From KBS-83 sp051025295 (GTDB lineage: Bacteria; Acidobacteriota; Terriglobia; Terriglobales; Acidobacteriaceae): DNA of 64,000 nucleotides. The notes below the pieces were generated by a model, which was given only the letters and a program-made list of their open reading frames with translations, was not told the DNA's origin and made no database searches. This document shows positions 35,101-44,205 of the stretch, one piece after another. The stretch lies in NCBI GenBank assembly GCA_051025295.1, contig JBMGJV010000001.1; one strand, given 5' to 3'. The position numbers and the translations under genes were made by a program. Numbering within the stretch: the first letter of the stretch is position 1; the number at the start of each line of letters is the position of its first letter.

Positions 35101-35427
35101 ATGAACACGAAAACGACCCGGTACTCTCTCCAGTTCCGCCCGATCCCGGTAACGCAAACGACAGAAGATGGCTCCATGGAGCTCGAAATCTTCGCCGAGC
35201 CGGAAGGTCCCGGCCAGCCGATCCGCGCGCGTGCGCGGCAGTGGCTGCCCGTGTTCGATCGCCTGTGCACCCTGCTCAGCAGTTCGCCCTTCCACCGCAA
35301 GGCGATGCACCGCACCTTGCAGGCCGGTGTGCCGATGCAGGTGGTCGATCGGACTGATGGCAGTAAGCTGATGTTCTCTGCGGAGCAGATCGCCGCGCTC
35401 ACTTTTGAGAAGAGCAGCGCCGCTTAA
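35101..35427 (+). CDS. Unknown 108-residue protein
   Basis: Small soluble protein, N-terminal half beta-like (TRYSLQFRPIPVTQTTEDG, MELEIFAEPEGPGQPIRARA), C-terminal half with two helices ending MFSAEQIAALTFEKSSAA. No known domain recognised, no signal or membrane segment. The ATG at 35101 begins the conserved-looking part; AAAAGG directly precedes it, closer than ideal, and the longer frame from 34876 runs through the regulatory palindrome and is rejected. It ends at a strong terminator. Confidence 0.65.
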   Translation: MNTKTTRYSLQFRPIPVTQTTEDGSMELEIFAEPEGPGQPIRARARQWLPVFDRLCTLLSSSPFHRKAMHRTLQAGVPMQVVDRTDGSKLMFSAEQIAALTFEKSSAA

Positions 35428-35446
35428 AAAGTCCCGCACCAAATAG

Positions 35447-35474
35447 AAAGGGCCGGCTCTGGAGCCGGCCCTTT
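35447..35474. terminator. Bidirectional terminator
   Basis: A perfect 13-bp stem (35447-35459 with 35462-35474) with a 2-base loop, flanked by A-run and T-run, lies between the plus-strand stop at 35427 and the minus-strand stop at 35491. Good intrinsic terminator for both. Confidence 0.85.
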
Positions 35475-35490
35475 GCTGCGTCTGGATTAC

Positions 35491-36783
35491 CTACTCGGCT
35501 GCGACCAGGTCCATGGAGGCGCCGGTCGGACGCGAACCGACGAATCCGTAGTACGCGATGAAGACGTAGCAGAGCACCGGCAGGATGAAGCCGTGGTGGA
35601 TGCCGATCTTGTCCATAATCGCGCCCTGCCCGAGCGGGATCAGCGCGCCACCCACGATTGCCTGCACCAGCAGGCCGGAGGCCTTGCCAGTGAGCGGGCC
35701 CATGTGCGCCGTACCCAGCGTAAAGATGCTGGGGAACATGATCGAGTTGAAGAGACCGACCAGCAGGATGGACCACATGGCGAAGTGGCCGGAGGTGAGC
35801 ATAGAGAGCGTGACCAGCAGGCCGGCCGCGACGGCAAAGGCCCCGACCAGCGGCCCCGTGCTGACGCGCTGCAGAACGGCAGAGCCGATGAAGCGGCCGA
35901 CCATCAGTCCGCCCCAGTAAAAGATGAGGTACGCGTTTGCGCGCTGCGCGGAGAAGCCGCCGATCGCGTGCTGCTCCATGTAGTTCACCAGGCTGCTGCC
36001 GATCGCCACCTCAGCGCCGACGTAGGTGAAGATGCCAATTGCGCCGAGCCACACGTGCCGGTGTGACCACACGGTGCCCATCGGGTTTGCAGCGTCGCCT
36101 GTGGTGCGGAACTCGCGCGTGGTCTGGATCCGGGGCAGCCGGATCAGGGCGATCGCGATGGCGAGCAGGATCAGCAGAACGCCGATGCCCGCATACGGCA
36201 TCTTGACGGATGCTGCCTGCTCCACCTTGGACATGTGGGCAAGCTTTTCCGCACTCGCCAGCAGAAAGGCGCTGCCGAACAGGGGCGCGATCACAGTACC
36301 CAGCGAGTTGAAGGCTTGCGTCAGATTGAGGCGGCTCGACGCAGTCTGCTGCGGACCGAGCACCGTGACGTACGGATTGGCCGCGACCTGAAGCGCCGTG
36401 ATCCCGGCAGCGAGCACGATCTCCGCCGCGAGAAAGAAGCCATAAGACTGCGCACTGGCGGCGGGCAGGAACAGGAACACGCCGACTGCCATCACGGCGA
36501 GGCCGACCACCATGGTGCGCTTGTAGCCGATCATCTCGATCAGCTTGCCCGCCGGTTGGGCAAAGATGAAGTAGCTGCCGAAGAAGGAGAACTGCACCAG
36601 CATGGCCTGGGTGTAGTTCAGGGTGAAGATCTGCTTCAACTGCGGGATGAGTGTGTCATTCAGTGTGGTGAGAAAGCCCCACATGAAGAACAGCGAGGTC
36701 ACAATCATGAGGGCCCGACTGAAATTCGCGGTGCCGCTCTCTGATACGGAGACTGCCTGTCCTGAAGCGCTGCCTAAAGCCAT
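35491..36783 (-). CDS. Sugar MFS transporter, FucP/GluP-like
   Basis: 430 residues with 12 predicted membrane segments. It resembles the fucose:H+ symporter branch: FFMWGFLTTLNDTLIPQLKQ in the first helix (the N-terminal signature of FucP/GluP), GYKRTMVVGLAVMAVGVFLF, GITALQVAANPYVTVLGP and the FNSIMFPSIFTLG block. Substrate is likely a hexose or deoxyhexose, carried with protons or sodium. It is the last gene of the LacI-MFS-SDR-MFS run, 113 bases after the SDR stop, and ends at a strong terminator. Confidence 0.93.
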   Translation of the reverse strand: MALGSASGQAVSVSESGTANFSRALMIVTSLFFMWGFLTTLNDTLIPQLKQIFTLNYTQAMLVQFSFFGSYFIFAQPAGKLIEMIGYKRTMVVGLAVMAVGVFLFLPAASAQSYGFFLAAEIVLAAGITALQVAANPYVTVLGPQQTASSRLNLTQAFNSLGTVIAPLFGSAFLLASAEKLAHMSKVEQAASVKMPYAGIGVLLILLAIAIALIRLPRIQTTREFRTTGDAANPMGTVWSHRHVWLGAIGIFTYVGAEVAIGSSLVNYMEQHAIGGFSAQRANAYLIFYWGGLMVGRFIGSAVLQRVSTGPLVGAFAVAAGLLVTLSMLTSGHFAMWSILLVGLFNSIMFPSIFTLGTAHMGPLTGKASGLLVQAIVGGALIPLGQGAIMDKIGIHHGFILPVLCYVFIAYYGFVGSRPTGASMDLVAAE

Positions 36784-36896
36784 CGATCTCCCCGAACTGT
36801 GCCTGCGAACTGACGAATCTGCGCACGGTCCCGCATCGGAGGCCGTGCCGACCCCGAAACGAAAGCTACCACAAACAGAGCACCCCGGGCCCGGGG

Positions 36897-37667
36897 CTAC
36901 TGCTCGTGATAACTGCGCATCAGGCCGCCGTCAATCACGTACGTGGAGCCGGTGACGTAGGCCGCTTCATCCGATGCGAGAAACACTGCCAGCCCTGCGA
37001 CATCCTCGACCGTGCCCATGCGGCCAAGCGGAATGTTCTCGAGCAGCGCACTCATCTCCTGCTTGTTGTCGAGCAGGTTCTTGTTGATCGGCGTCGCGAT
37101 GGCACCGGGGGCGATGTTGTTGACCGTGATCTGCTTCGGTCCGAGCTCGACAGCAAGATCGCGCGTCAGCATACGCAGGCCGCCCTTGCTGGCGCAATAG
37201 CTCGCGAAGCCGGGAAAGACCATGTCCTCGTGCACGGAGGAGATGTTGATGACGCGCCCAGGCTGCTTTGCGCCAAGCAGACGCTGGACGAAGTACTGGG
37301 TCAGAAAGAACGGCCCTTTTAGGTTCACAGCCAGCACCTTGTCATAGTCGGCCTCGGTGACCTCCCAGAAGTCGGCCTTCTTTTCCATCCCAGCGTTGTT
37401 CACCAGGACGTCGCAGGCACCGAAGCTCTTCCAGGCGGTATCGATCAGGTTGCGCAGGTCGTCCATACGGGTCACATCCGCCTTGCAGACGACCGCCTGA
37501 CCACCCGCCTTGACGATCCGGTCGCGCGTCTCGTCCGCACCCTCCGGGTGGCCAACATAGTCGATCACGACACGCGCGCCCTCCTGGGCGTAGCGAATGG
37601 CGATGCCCTGCCCGATGCCCGAACTGGAACCGGTGATGACGGCCGTGCGACCTGCGAGACGACTCAT
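36897..37667 (-). CDS. SDR-family dehydrogenase (glucose/gluconate-type)
   Basis: 256-residue classical short-chain dehydrogenase. Cofactor motif TGSSSGIGQGIA, NNAG at VLVNNAGM, catalytic Ser in INISSVHED, Tyr-x-x-x-Lys in YCASKGG, and the C-terminal TGSTYVIDGGLMRSY typical of glucose 1-dehydrogenase-like SDRs. Likely oxidises a sugar brought in by the neighbouring MFS transporters; NAD or NADP choice is not settled. The ATG at 37667 follows AGGAGG. A longer in-frame start at 37727 is rejected because it removes that site. The gene lies 72 bases after the MFS stop. Confidence 0.93.
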   Translation of the reverse strand: MSRLAGRTAVITGSSSGIGQGIAIRYAQEGARVVIDYVGHPEGADETRDRIVKAGGQAVVCKADVTRMDDLRNLIDTAWKSFGACDVLVNNAGMEKKADFWEVTEADYDKVLAVNLKGPFFLTQYFVQRLLGAKQPGRVINISSVHEDMVFPGFASYCASKGGLRMLTRDLAVELGPKQITVNNIAPGAIATPINKNLLDNKQEMSALLENIPLGRMGTVEDVAGLAVFLASDEAAYVTGSTYVIDGGLMRSYHEQ

Positions 37668-37739
37668 GGTGCCTCCTGAGGCTTCGCCTAAGCTCTGCGG
37701 AGCGCCCAGTGGTTCGATGCGGGGCAAACGGCGGGGCGC

Positions 37740-38966
37740 TCAGATTGAGGGCAGCACGGTCGCTTCCCCGGCCAGCTCCGCATTCGGATCGTGCGCCAGC
37801 TGGCGAAACAGATCCATGCCGCCGCCAGGCCAGCGCAGCATCACCAGCATGATGCCAAGCGCGACCAGCGGCACCAGCAGCCCGGTTTGCAGCGAGCCTG
37901 TGGACGCAGAGATGCGGCCCGTGATCCAGGGGAACAGCGCACTGCCGACCCCGGCCACGGCAAACATCCAGCGCGCCTGGCGTGCGTCGGCCGCCAGCGC
38001 CATCAGGATGGAGACGCAGATGGGAAAGATCGGTGCGAAGCAGAGTCCGGCCAGCGCGGCCGAGGCCATCACCGCCGGAAACGGGCGCAGGAGCAATAGT
38101 CCGCCAATGCCGGCGAGGCCGCCCGGCAGAGCCAGCACGAGCAGGCGCTCTTCGCGGACCCGCAGCAGCAAGGCGGGCGCGACCGCGCGACCGACCAAAA
38201 GTGCCAGCCAGAAGCAGGACGCAGCGAGAGCGGGGGCAGCGGCGCGGTAGCCGAGCCGATGCACGTACGTCAGCACCCAGCCGCTAAGCACGGCCTCTGA
38301 CCCGCAGTAGAGCAGGACGAAGACGCAGAAGAAGACGACCACCCGCGAGGAACCGGCCATCCGGGAGGGCGAACGCTCGGCAGCGGCGCCGATCCTCTGT
38401 ACGCCTGGGGAAAAGCGCAGTGCGCCCAGACTGCCGATGAGCGAGCACACGGCCACGCTAGTGAAGAGAGCACGCACACCGCCGCGCAGCAGGATGAACC
38501 GGACCACGAACGGCGAGAGCGCGGCGCCGGCGCTCCAGGAAAAGTTGAGCAGGGTGAGCATAGCGGCGCGACGCTCCGGATAGCGTTCACCGGTGAGCAG
38601 GCTGTTCGCGGTCATCGCGATGCCAAGCCCGATGCCGAACAGCAGCCCCAGCAAAAAAAGCAGATGCCCATGGCCGAATGCGAGCGCTGCTGCGGTCGCG
38701 GCCATGAGGGCCAGTCCCGTTGCCATGGATCGTGGGAAACGGGAGTTCCCGATGAACAGCGGGGCGATCGATGCGCCGGCGAAAAACGCCAGCAGAAGAC
38801 GGCCGGAGGCGGCGTCATCGAGGTGCCAGGTGCCGGCAAATGCGAGGAGGGCGGCGCCGGGTAGAGTCAGGCCAATACCCGTCAGCGCCTCGATCGCCTG
38901 CAAGCCGACAATCGGGCCGGGCGAGTAGGAAGAGGCGGACACGGAGGTTCGGGAGACAGCACTCAC
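37740..38966 (-). CDS. MFS transporter
   Basis: 408 residues, 12 predicted membrane helices in two halves with a central loop (about residues 195-215). Motif A-like stretches (GNSRFPRSMATGL) and GLCFAPIFPICVSILMAL in the second half fit the sugar/FHS-like branch of MFS. The GTG start overlaps the LacI stop by four bases (GTGA), so it is translationally coupled to the regulator. Substrate unknown; the setting suggests a sugar. Confidence 0.88.
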   Translation of the reverse strand: MSAVSRTSVSASSYSPGPIVGLQAIEALTGIGLTLPGAALLAFAGTWHLDDAASGRLLLAFFAGASIAPLFIGNSRFPRSMATGLALMAATAAALAFGHGHLLFLLGLLFGIGLGIAMTANSLLTGERYPERRAAMLTLLNFSWSAGAALSPFVVRFILLRGGVRALFTSVAVCSLIGSLGALRFSPGVQRIGAAAERSPSRMAGSSRVVVFFCVFVLLYCGSEAVLSGWVLTYVHRLGYRAAAPALAASCFWLALLVGRAVAPALLLRVREERLLVLALPGGLAGIGGLLLLRPFPAVMASAALAGLCFAPIFPICVSILMALAADARQARWMFAVAGVGSALFPWITGRISASTGSLQTGLLVPLVALGIMLVMLRWPGGGMDLFRQLAHDPNAELAGEATVLPSI

Positions 38967-39997
38967 GCCAGGGGACGCGTCGACTCCCGTACGATCAGTG
39001 TGGGCTCGACCGCTACCTGGTCACCATACTCCTTTTCTCCGCGTATCCGGCTCAGGATGACCCGGGCAGCGGTGCGGCCCAGCTCGTCGAGCGGCTGACG
39101 GATGGTGGTCAGGCTAGGCGTGATGAATGCGGCGGCGTGGATGTCATCGAAGCCGAGGACGGAGACGTCGTCGGGCACACGCAGCCCGGCGTCGCGCAGC
39201 GCGCGGATCGCGCCGATGGCGGCGATGTCGTTGAAGGAGAAGAGCGCCGTAAAGCGCTTGCCAGCTGTCAGAAGCTGCTTCACCACGGGGTAGCCCAGCT
39301 CGGGCGTGGTGAGGTCCTTGTCGAGCTGCACAACGAGCGACGGATCGATGCGCAGGCTCAGGCGTTTGGCTGCGCGCTCGATGCCACGCCAGCGATCCTC
39401 CGAGTCCGAGCTGAAGGGCTGCCCGCGCATGAACGCGATGGTGCGGTGGCCCAGCGTGTGCAGGTGCTCGAGGGCCAGCTCTGCTGCGCGCGCCTGGTCG
39501 ACGATCACATTGGTAACCCCGGGGATGCGCCGGTGCGCGGCCACGCCTACTGCGGGTACCGGGAAGTTGTGCGTGAAGCTGGTATCCACCAGGATCAGAG
39601 CCTCGGCGCCGCGCCCGACCAGCAGGCGGGCATACTCCTCCACCAGCTCCGGTTTGTGGCGGTGGTGAGCGGTGAAGTAGAAGTAGCCCTCCTGCACCAG
39701 GTGATCGCCGATCCCGCTGAGCACCTGCGTGTGGTAGCCCTCACCGAGCTCGGGCACGAGGATGCCGATGGTGTGCGTCTGGCGATTGCGCAGCGAGCGC
39801 GCCAGCAGGCTTGGCTGGTAGTTCAGCTTTTTGGCGGCAGCCTTGATGCGATCCCGTGTGACCTGGGGGATGGAGCGGCCCGGGACATCGTTGAGCACGA
39901 CCGAGATAGTGGCGGGGCTGAGTCCAAGGTGCTCAGCCAAGATCTTCAGACTGACCGGCTTCTCTCCGTACTGAGTTTCTTTTTTCTTAGGTGCCAT
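38963..39997 (-). CDS. LacI-family transcriptional regulator
   Basis: 344 residues: N-terminal LacI helix-turn-helix (VSLKILAEHLGLSPATISVVL, DRIKAAAKKLNYQPS hinge), then a periplasmic-binding-protein-like sensor (about residues 75-335) with IGILVPELGEGYHTQVLSGI, VIVDQARAAELALEHLHTLG and SFNDIAAIGAIRALRDAG. It should repress the co-encoded transport and dehydrogenase genes until a sugar binds. The ATG at 39997 is before a Lys-rich leader; an earlier in-frame start at 40060 has no SD. A LacI-like dyad lies 98 bases upstream (40095-40117). It is the first gene of the sugar unit. Confidence 0.93.
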   Translation of the reverse strand: MAPKKKETQYGEKPVSLKILAEHLGLSPATISVVLNDVPGRSIPQVTRDRIKAAAKKLNYQPSLLARSLRNRQTHTIGILVPELGEGYHTQVLSGIGDHLVQEGYFYFTAHHRHKPELVEEYARLLVGRGAEALILVDTSFTHNFPVPAVGVAAHRRIPGVTNVIVDQARAAELALEHLHTLGHRTIAFMRGQPFSSDSEDRWRGIERAAKRLSLRIDPSLVVQLDKDLTTPELGYPVVKQLLTAGKRFTALFSFNDIAAIGAIRALRDAGLRVPDDVSVLGFDDIHAAAFITPSLTTIRQPLDELGRTAARVILSRIRGEKEYGDQVAVEPTLIVRESTRPLA

Positions 39998-40094
39998 TCC
40001 TGTTTCGCCCGGCCTCTCTTGCGTGATGGAGATACTATCCGGCGCGATGCGTCTGCGCACCTGGAAAGTATGAAGCGCTGGAGCGGCGGGGTTA

Positions 40095-40117
40095 CCCGGA
40101 AACCGTTTTTACCGGGA
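40095..40117. promoter_or_regulatory. Candidate LacI-type operator
   Basis: AAACCGTTT, a dyad with the central CG typical of LacI-family operators, is enclosed by CCCGG and CCGGG arms in the stretch 40095-40117. It lies about 100 bases in front of the LacI start, in the right place for autoregulation of the sugar unit. No footprint-like copies were found in front of the other genes of the unit. Confidence 0.4.
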
Positions 40118-40257
40118 GCACTGTTATCGGAGAGGTCTTCTCCGCGGGAAGCGCTGTGACGACAGTTACACCCGAAAGAGCCCGGGCGCACCGTTGCGCG
40201 GTACTCTTCCGCGGACGTGAGATCTATCTCTCGACGAGCAGGCTTTATTGCGGAACT

Positions 40258-40722
40258 CTACTTATAGATCAGGCGTACATCGATCGATGTCGACGGGCAA
40301 GTAACCGGAATCGTTGCTTTCTCGAAGCCGGGAGCGACCAAAGCGATGCGAGGATTGTTGGCGAAGCCAAACCCCTCCTTGGGCACCAGCAGGAAGTTGC
40401 GATCGAGCTTCTTGTTCCCGTTCTCATCGTGCAGCACCACGACGCCGTAGCGGCCAGGCGGCAGATGGTCGAAGCGGGCGGTGCCGTGGTCCCCTTCGAT
40501 TGGAAACGGACCATGCCGGTACGACTTGTCCACGTTCTCCGGCCAGCCGTCCGGCGTTCGGAAGAGCGCCACACCCAGATCACCGGTGGTGTTACGAAAT
40601 CCGCTGACGTGGATGGTGAGCGAGCAGTTCCCCGTGCCCGCATCCGCAGCCAGAGCGGAGAAACACGACGCGAGCAACGCGCAGCCGAGCAGCGCTGCGC
40701 GCCGCGTGTAGTGAATGTTCAA
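40258..40722 (-). CDS. Exported DUF2141-family protein
   Basis: 154 residues with a signal peptide (AALLGCALLASCFSALAAD). The mature part is one beta-sandwich domain with NCSLTIHVSGFRNTTGDLGV, FDHLPPGRYGVVVLHDENGN and a C-terminal CPSTSIDVRLIYK, as in DUF2141 periplasmic proteins of unknown role. The start is TTG at 40722, eight bases after AGGAG; no ATG fits. It follows the outer-membrane protein gene by ten bases and is co-transcribed with it. Confidence 0.85.
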   Translation of the reverse strand: MNIHYTRRAALLGCALLASCFSALAADAGTGNCSLTIHVSGFRNTTGDLGVALFRTPDGWPENVDKSYRHGPFPIEGDHGTARFDHLPPGRYGVVVLHDENGNKKLDRNFLLVPKEGFGFANNPRIALVAPGFEKATIPVTCPSTSIDVRLIYK

Positions 40723-40732
40723 TGAGAGTCTC

Positions 40733-41479
40733 CTACGGACGGTTGAACGTGCTTCCGCTGGACGGTTGGACGCTCGTTTGGGCGCGAACGTTATGTCCAA
40801 AGTGGAAGGACGGACCGATGGACCAGCGTATCGTCCAACTGCCATCGCGCAGGAGGTCATTGAAGATGTGGTAGTAGACGACATCGGTCTGCATCCGGAG
40901 CGAGATGTGCTTCGTCGCATTCAGGTCGAGGCCGCCGCCGAACCCGTAGAAGCCCTGCCAGTCCCCCTTGTGGCCGGAGGGAGCCAGCGCAGCCACAACC
41001 GCAGTGTTGAGCGGATCGTGCGGCTTTGGGGTGGCAGACTCTCGCACCGCGCCCAGCGCCGGACGCACGAAGAATGTGGCGCGCTCGAAGCGTCGATAGA
41101 CATACTGCGGGCCCGCGGCGAAGGTCTGGGTCGTGCTGTCCACCGGCACCGCCACCAGCCCGTAAGCGGGGCCGAGTTCGAACTTGAGCGCCTGCTGCAG
41201 GTTGGTGGGCAGGTATTGTGGGGTGATGGTGTTGTGCCCGCTGCTGATCGAGTAATCGAATCCCAGCGAGGACCAGGTGCGCCAGTTGTAACCCGCCTGG
41301 AAATGGTAGCCGCGCTGCTCGAGATTGCGATGGGGCGTCTCGAGCGTGGTGAAGCCGCTGTAGAGTTCGTATCGGCCAACGTACTGCTGTGCGCGCAGCG
41401 TGGGCAGTGCGAACAGCGCGGACATGAGCACGAGTACATAGCGCGACAGGTGCGCCGACAAGAAAGAATTGGTGCGCAT
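40733..41479 (-). CDS. Outer-membrane beta-barrel protein
   Basis: 248 residues with a signal segment (YVLVLMSALFALPTLRAQ). The rest alternates amphipathic strands ending in aromatic residues (RYELYSGFTTLE, GYHFQAGYNWRTWSSLGFDY, QYVYRRFERATFFVRPALG, WTIRWSIGPSFHFGHNV), as in 8-10-stranded OmpA/OMP_b-brl-type barrels. Role unknown. GGAGG precedes the ATG. Its promoter is at 41552-41580, and the DUF2141 gene follows. Confidence 0.82.
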   Translation of the reverse strand: MRTNSFLSAHLSRYVLVLMSALFALPTLRAQQYVGRYELYSGFTTLETPHRNLEQRGYHFQAGYNWRTWSSLGFDYSISSGHNTITPQYLPTNLQQALKFELGPAYGLVAVPVDSTTQTFAAGPQYVYRRFERATFFVRPALGAVRESATPKPHDPLNTAVVAALAPSGHKGDWQGFYGFGGGLDLNATKHISLRMQTDVVYYHIFNDLLRDGSWTIRWSIGPSFHFGHNVRAQTSVQPSSGSTFNRP

Positions 41480-41551
41480 GGGGATTGGGCCTCCGGGAGA
41501 GGGCTGCGGCCGAGGCGGCGCAGCGGTATATCCATTTCAGGACAGCGGGAA

Positions 41552-41580
41552 GACTAATCAGCCACAGTGACACTTGGCAA
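41552..41580 (-). promoter_or_regulatory. Putative sigma-70 promoter of the barrel protein gene
   Basis: On the minus strand TTGCCA (41580-41575) and TTAGTC (41557-41552) are 17 bases apart, 72 bases in front of the ATG at 41479. The spacer holds a small dyad AGTG-a-CACT. Confidence 0.4.
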
Positions 41581-41599
41581 TTAAAATCTTACCGACTGG

Positions 41600-42439
41600 T
41601 CAGATAGTCAGCTGCGGCCCGAGGCGCGAGAGAAACGCCATCACGTGCTCGAGGAAGAGCTCCCGCTGCTCGCGATGCGGCGTGTGTCCCAGGCCGGGAA
41701 GGATGACCGCCTCGAGGTGCGGCGCGATCGGCCGCAGCGCCTCAACCTGCAGTGCCGTCGCGTACTCATCGCGCTCGCCCTGGAGCAGCAGGATGGGCGT
41801 CTCGATTACGGGCAGCACGGCCGCGAGCGGCGCTCGCAAGAGGCTTTCCGACCCGCGGATGCTGAGCCACGCGGCAAACACGCTGTCCGGATCGCGATGA
41901 TGACGCGCCAGCCGCGAGCGGAAGTCTGTCTCGTGCCAGGCACGCTCCGCAATCGCCATTCCCGCCGCGGCTGCGGGCTCGCCCACCAGGATTGGCGACT
42001 CGAGGATCAGCGCACGCGCGGCGTGATGGTGTTGAGCAGCGTGGCCCTCCGCATCCTGGCTCTGTGCAGCTTCGCTCTGTGCTGCATAGATCAGTGCGAT
42101 CGCCGCGCCTTCGCTGTGACCCAGCAGCACCGGATGCGTGATTCCGAAATGCTGCAGCATGGCCGGCAGCACCTCAAGCGCCTGCTGTTCGTAGTAGCGG
42201 CGCGTGCGCGGCTCTGGCGGCCCCTCGGACCAGCCATGCCCGGGGCGCGAATAGACGAGCACCTCGCGGCCCGTCGCGGCAGCAAGCCGCTCCGGGAGAT
42301 CGCGCCAGTGCGAGATAGAGCCCAGCGCCTCATGCAGCAGCACGATCGGCTCGCGTGCTTCGGTGACGTGCGGCGTTGCGAGATAACGCGCTTCGAGCTC
42401 GCGCCCGGCAATGCGCACGCGCTCGATGCTGCCGCTCAC
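41600..42439 (-). CDS. Alpha/beta hydrolase in fatty-acid operon
   Basis: 279 residues, cytoplasmic. Motifs: VLLHEALGSISHW (oxyanion), nucleophile GHSEGAAIAL, Asp in LLQGERDEYAT, and His in LPGLGHTPHREQ. A low-complexity Gln/Ala/His insertion (SQDAEGHAAQHHHA) follows the elbow. The GTG start overlaps the stop of the acyl-CoA ligase gene by four bases (GTGA), so it is coupled. In a fatty-acid operon it may free acids from esters or thioesters, an inference from context only. Confidence 0.85.
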   Translation of the reverse strand: MSGSIERVRIAGRELEARYLATPHVTEAREPIVLLHEALGSISHWRDLPERLAAATGREVLVYSRPGHGWSEGPPEPRTRRYYEQQALEVLPAMLQHFGITHPVLLGHSEGAAIALIYAAQSEAAQSQDAEGHAAQHHHAARALILESPILVGEPAAAAGMAIAERAWHETDFRSRLARHHRDPDSVFAAWLSIRGSESLLRAPLAAVLPVIETPILLLQGERDEYATALQVEALRPIAPHLEAVILPGLGHTPHREQRELFLEHVMAFLSRLGPQLTI

Positions 42440-44130
42440 AGCCCCCTAGCCCAGAGCACCGTCTTTTCTTCCGCAAACCAGGCCTCGACCTGCTTCGAGT
42501 AGCGCGTTTCGAGAGCGCTGCGGCGCAGCTTCATGGTGGGCGTGATCAAGCCGCTCTCCATATCCCACGGCCCGTCCACCAAGGCAAGGAAGCCGAGTCG
42601 CTCATGCGGATCGAGCTCTGCGTTCACGCGATCGAGCAGTTGATGCATCTCCGTACCGAACTGGCCGTCGAGAGCGCCGCCCTCGCAGCGCTGACGCGCC
42701 TCAGCGGAGAGCACCGCGAGAGCAAAGGGGCGCGGACAGCCGCTGCCCATCACGCAGATCGCTTCGAGCGCGGGATGAATGCTCAGCGCCTTCTCGATCG
42801 GTACGGGCGAGACGTACTTTCCCTTGCTGGTTTTGAATTGCTCCTTCACGCGACCGATGATCTTGAGCTGGCCGTCGGGCGCGAGCTCTCCCTTGTCACC
42901 CGTGCGCAGGAAGCCGTCGGCTGTGAAGCAGGCGCGGGTCTGCTCATCATCCTTGTAGTAGCCCAGCATGTTCATCGCGCTGCGCATCTGCACTTCATCC
43001 TCTTCGGCCAGCCGCACCTCGACCCCGGGCATGGCCGGCCCCACGTAGCCGAGCTGGAAGTCTTCTGGCCGTGGCGCATGCGTCGGGATGCCGGTCTCGG
43101 TCAGCCCGTAGCCTTCGACCAACCCTAGCCCGAGCCGCCGGTACCACTTAAGCACTTCGAGCGGCAGCGGCGCCGCGCCGGACGCGGCGAAGCGCACGTG
43201 CGCAAGACCAAGCTGGCGCAGGATCTTGCGCTTCACGTAGCTGCCGAGGAGCGGGATGCGCAGTAGTCGATCGAGCTTCGGCTGCGGCACCTTCTCAAGC
43301 ACGCCCTGGCGGAAGCGCAGCCAGAGTCGGGGCACGGAGAAGAAGAGCGTGGGCCGCGCACGCTTGAGATCTCGAAGAAAGCTCTCCTGCCCAGCGGTGA
43401 AGTACACGGTGCAGCCAATGTGCAAGCTGGTGGCTTCGATGATGCCGCGCTCGGCTATATGTGCCAACGGGAGGTACGATATGAACCGCTCATTGCTGTC
43501 CATGTTGACCAGCCTGGCGATGCTGTCGCCCATCTGCGGAAAGACTGAGAAACGGTGCATCACCCCCTTGGGGCGGCCCGTGGTGCCGGAGGTGTAGACG
43601 ATGGTGGCCAACTCGTCGGCGGCGCGCACCGGCGATTCACGGAGCGGCTCGCAGTCCGCGAGGATCTCATCCCAGCGCCGGTCGCAACCGCGGAGCACGT
43701 CGCGTGAGGCGTTCGGCATGCCGATACGCAGCACGCCCATGGGCACGCCCTGCTGCATGGCCTCGCGATCGTCCATTGCGCCGAGGAAGCACGCGCTCAC
43801 CTCCGCATGCGTCAGCAGTTCACGAAGCGAGGCCGCGCGCAGCGACGGATAGAGTGGCACCGTGACCATGCCAGCCATCCAAGAGCCGAGTTCTGCCAGG
43901 ATCCACCACGCACTGTTGCGCGACAGGATGGCGATGCGAGAGCCGGGCTCGCAACCGCGCGAGCGCAGAAACGTCGCGATCCGACGGGCCTCGTCCATGG
44001 CTTCACGCCACGTCCACTGGCGCACGCTGCCATCGGGCAGCGGCTGTACCAAATAAGTCTCGCCGGCTCGGGCGCGCTCCCAGTGGTACGCGCGGCCCAG
44101 CGGTAGCAGATCGTCACTCCATTGCGCCAT
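42436..44130 (-). CDS. AMP-dependent acyl-CoA synthetase (long-chain fatty acid type)
   Basis: 564-residue adenylate-forming enzyme that activates fatty acids with ATP and CoA. P-loop IVYTSGTTGRPKGVMHRFS, motif EGYGLTETGIP, the ATP/adenylate motif RTGDKGELAPDGQLKIIGR and the late Lys region EQFKTSKGKYVSPVPIE identify the long-chain (FadD15-like) branch. The first residues are chosen at the ATG at 44130; an in-frame TTG at 44145 is possible. It begins 75 bases after etfA and is coupled to the downstream hydrolase. Its place next to etf and fad genes supports a role at the entry to beta-oxidation. Confidence 0.92.
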   Translation of the reverse strand: MAQWSDDLLPLGRAYHWERARAGETYLVQPLPDGSVRQWTWREAMDEARRIATFLRSRGCEPGSRIAILSRNSAWWILAELGSWMAGMVTVPLYPSLRAASLRELLTHAEVSACFLGAMDDREAMQQGVPMGVLRIGMPNASRDVLRGCDRRWDEILADCEPLRESPVRAADELATIVYTSGTTGRPKGVMHRFSVFPQMGDSIARLVNMDSNERFISYLPLAHIAERGIIEATSLHIGCTVYFTAGQESFLRDLKRARPTLFFSVPRLWLRFRQGVLEKVPQPKLDRLLRIPLLGSYVKRKILRQLGLAHVRFAASGAAPLPLEVLKWYRRLGLGLVEGYGLTETGIPTHAPRPEDFQLGYVGPAMPGVEVRLAEEDEVQMRSAMNMLGYYKDDEQTRACFTADGFLRTGDKGELAPDGQLKIIGRVKEQFKTSKGKYVSPVPIEKALSIHPALEAICVMGSGCPRPFALAVLSAEARQRCEGGALDGQFGTEMHQLLDRVNAELDPHERLGFLALVDGPWDMESGLITPTMKLRRSALETRYSKQVEAWFAEEKTVLWARGL

Positions 44131-44205
44131 CGAGCTCGCCCCCAACGCCGTGATTGTGCATGGGGTGCCGCGTGCGTCCGCGCCGCGACGGTCCCGGAGA
44201 GCAGC

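Noticed and set aside
34770..35402. In-frame N-terminal extension of the M20 peptidase gene (to 35402)
   Set aside because: The extension runs through the regulatory palindrome and antisense to the 108-residue gene, and a signal peptide begins at 34769.
36883..36896. 14-base palindrome CCCCGGGCCCGGGG after the SDR stop, considered as terminator
   Set aside because: No loop and no T-run; the next gene on the strand appears to belong to the same unit. It may be chance in GC-rich DNA.
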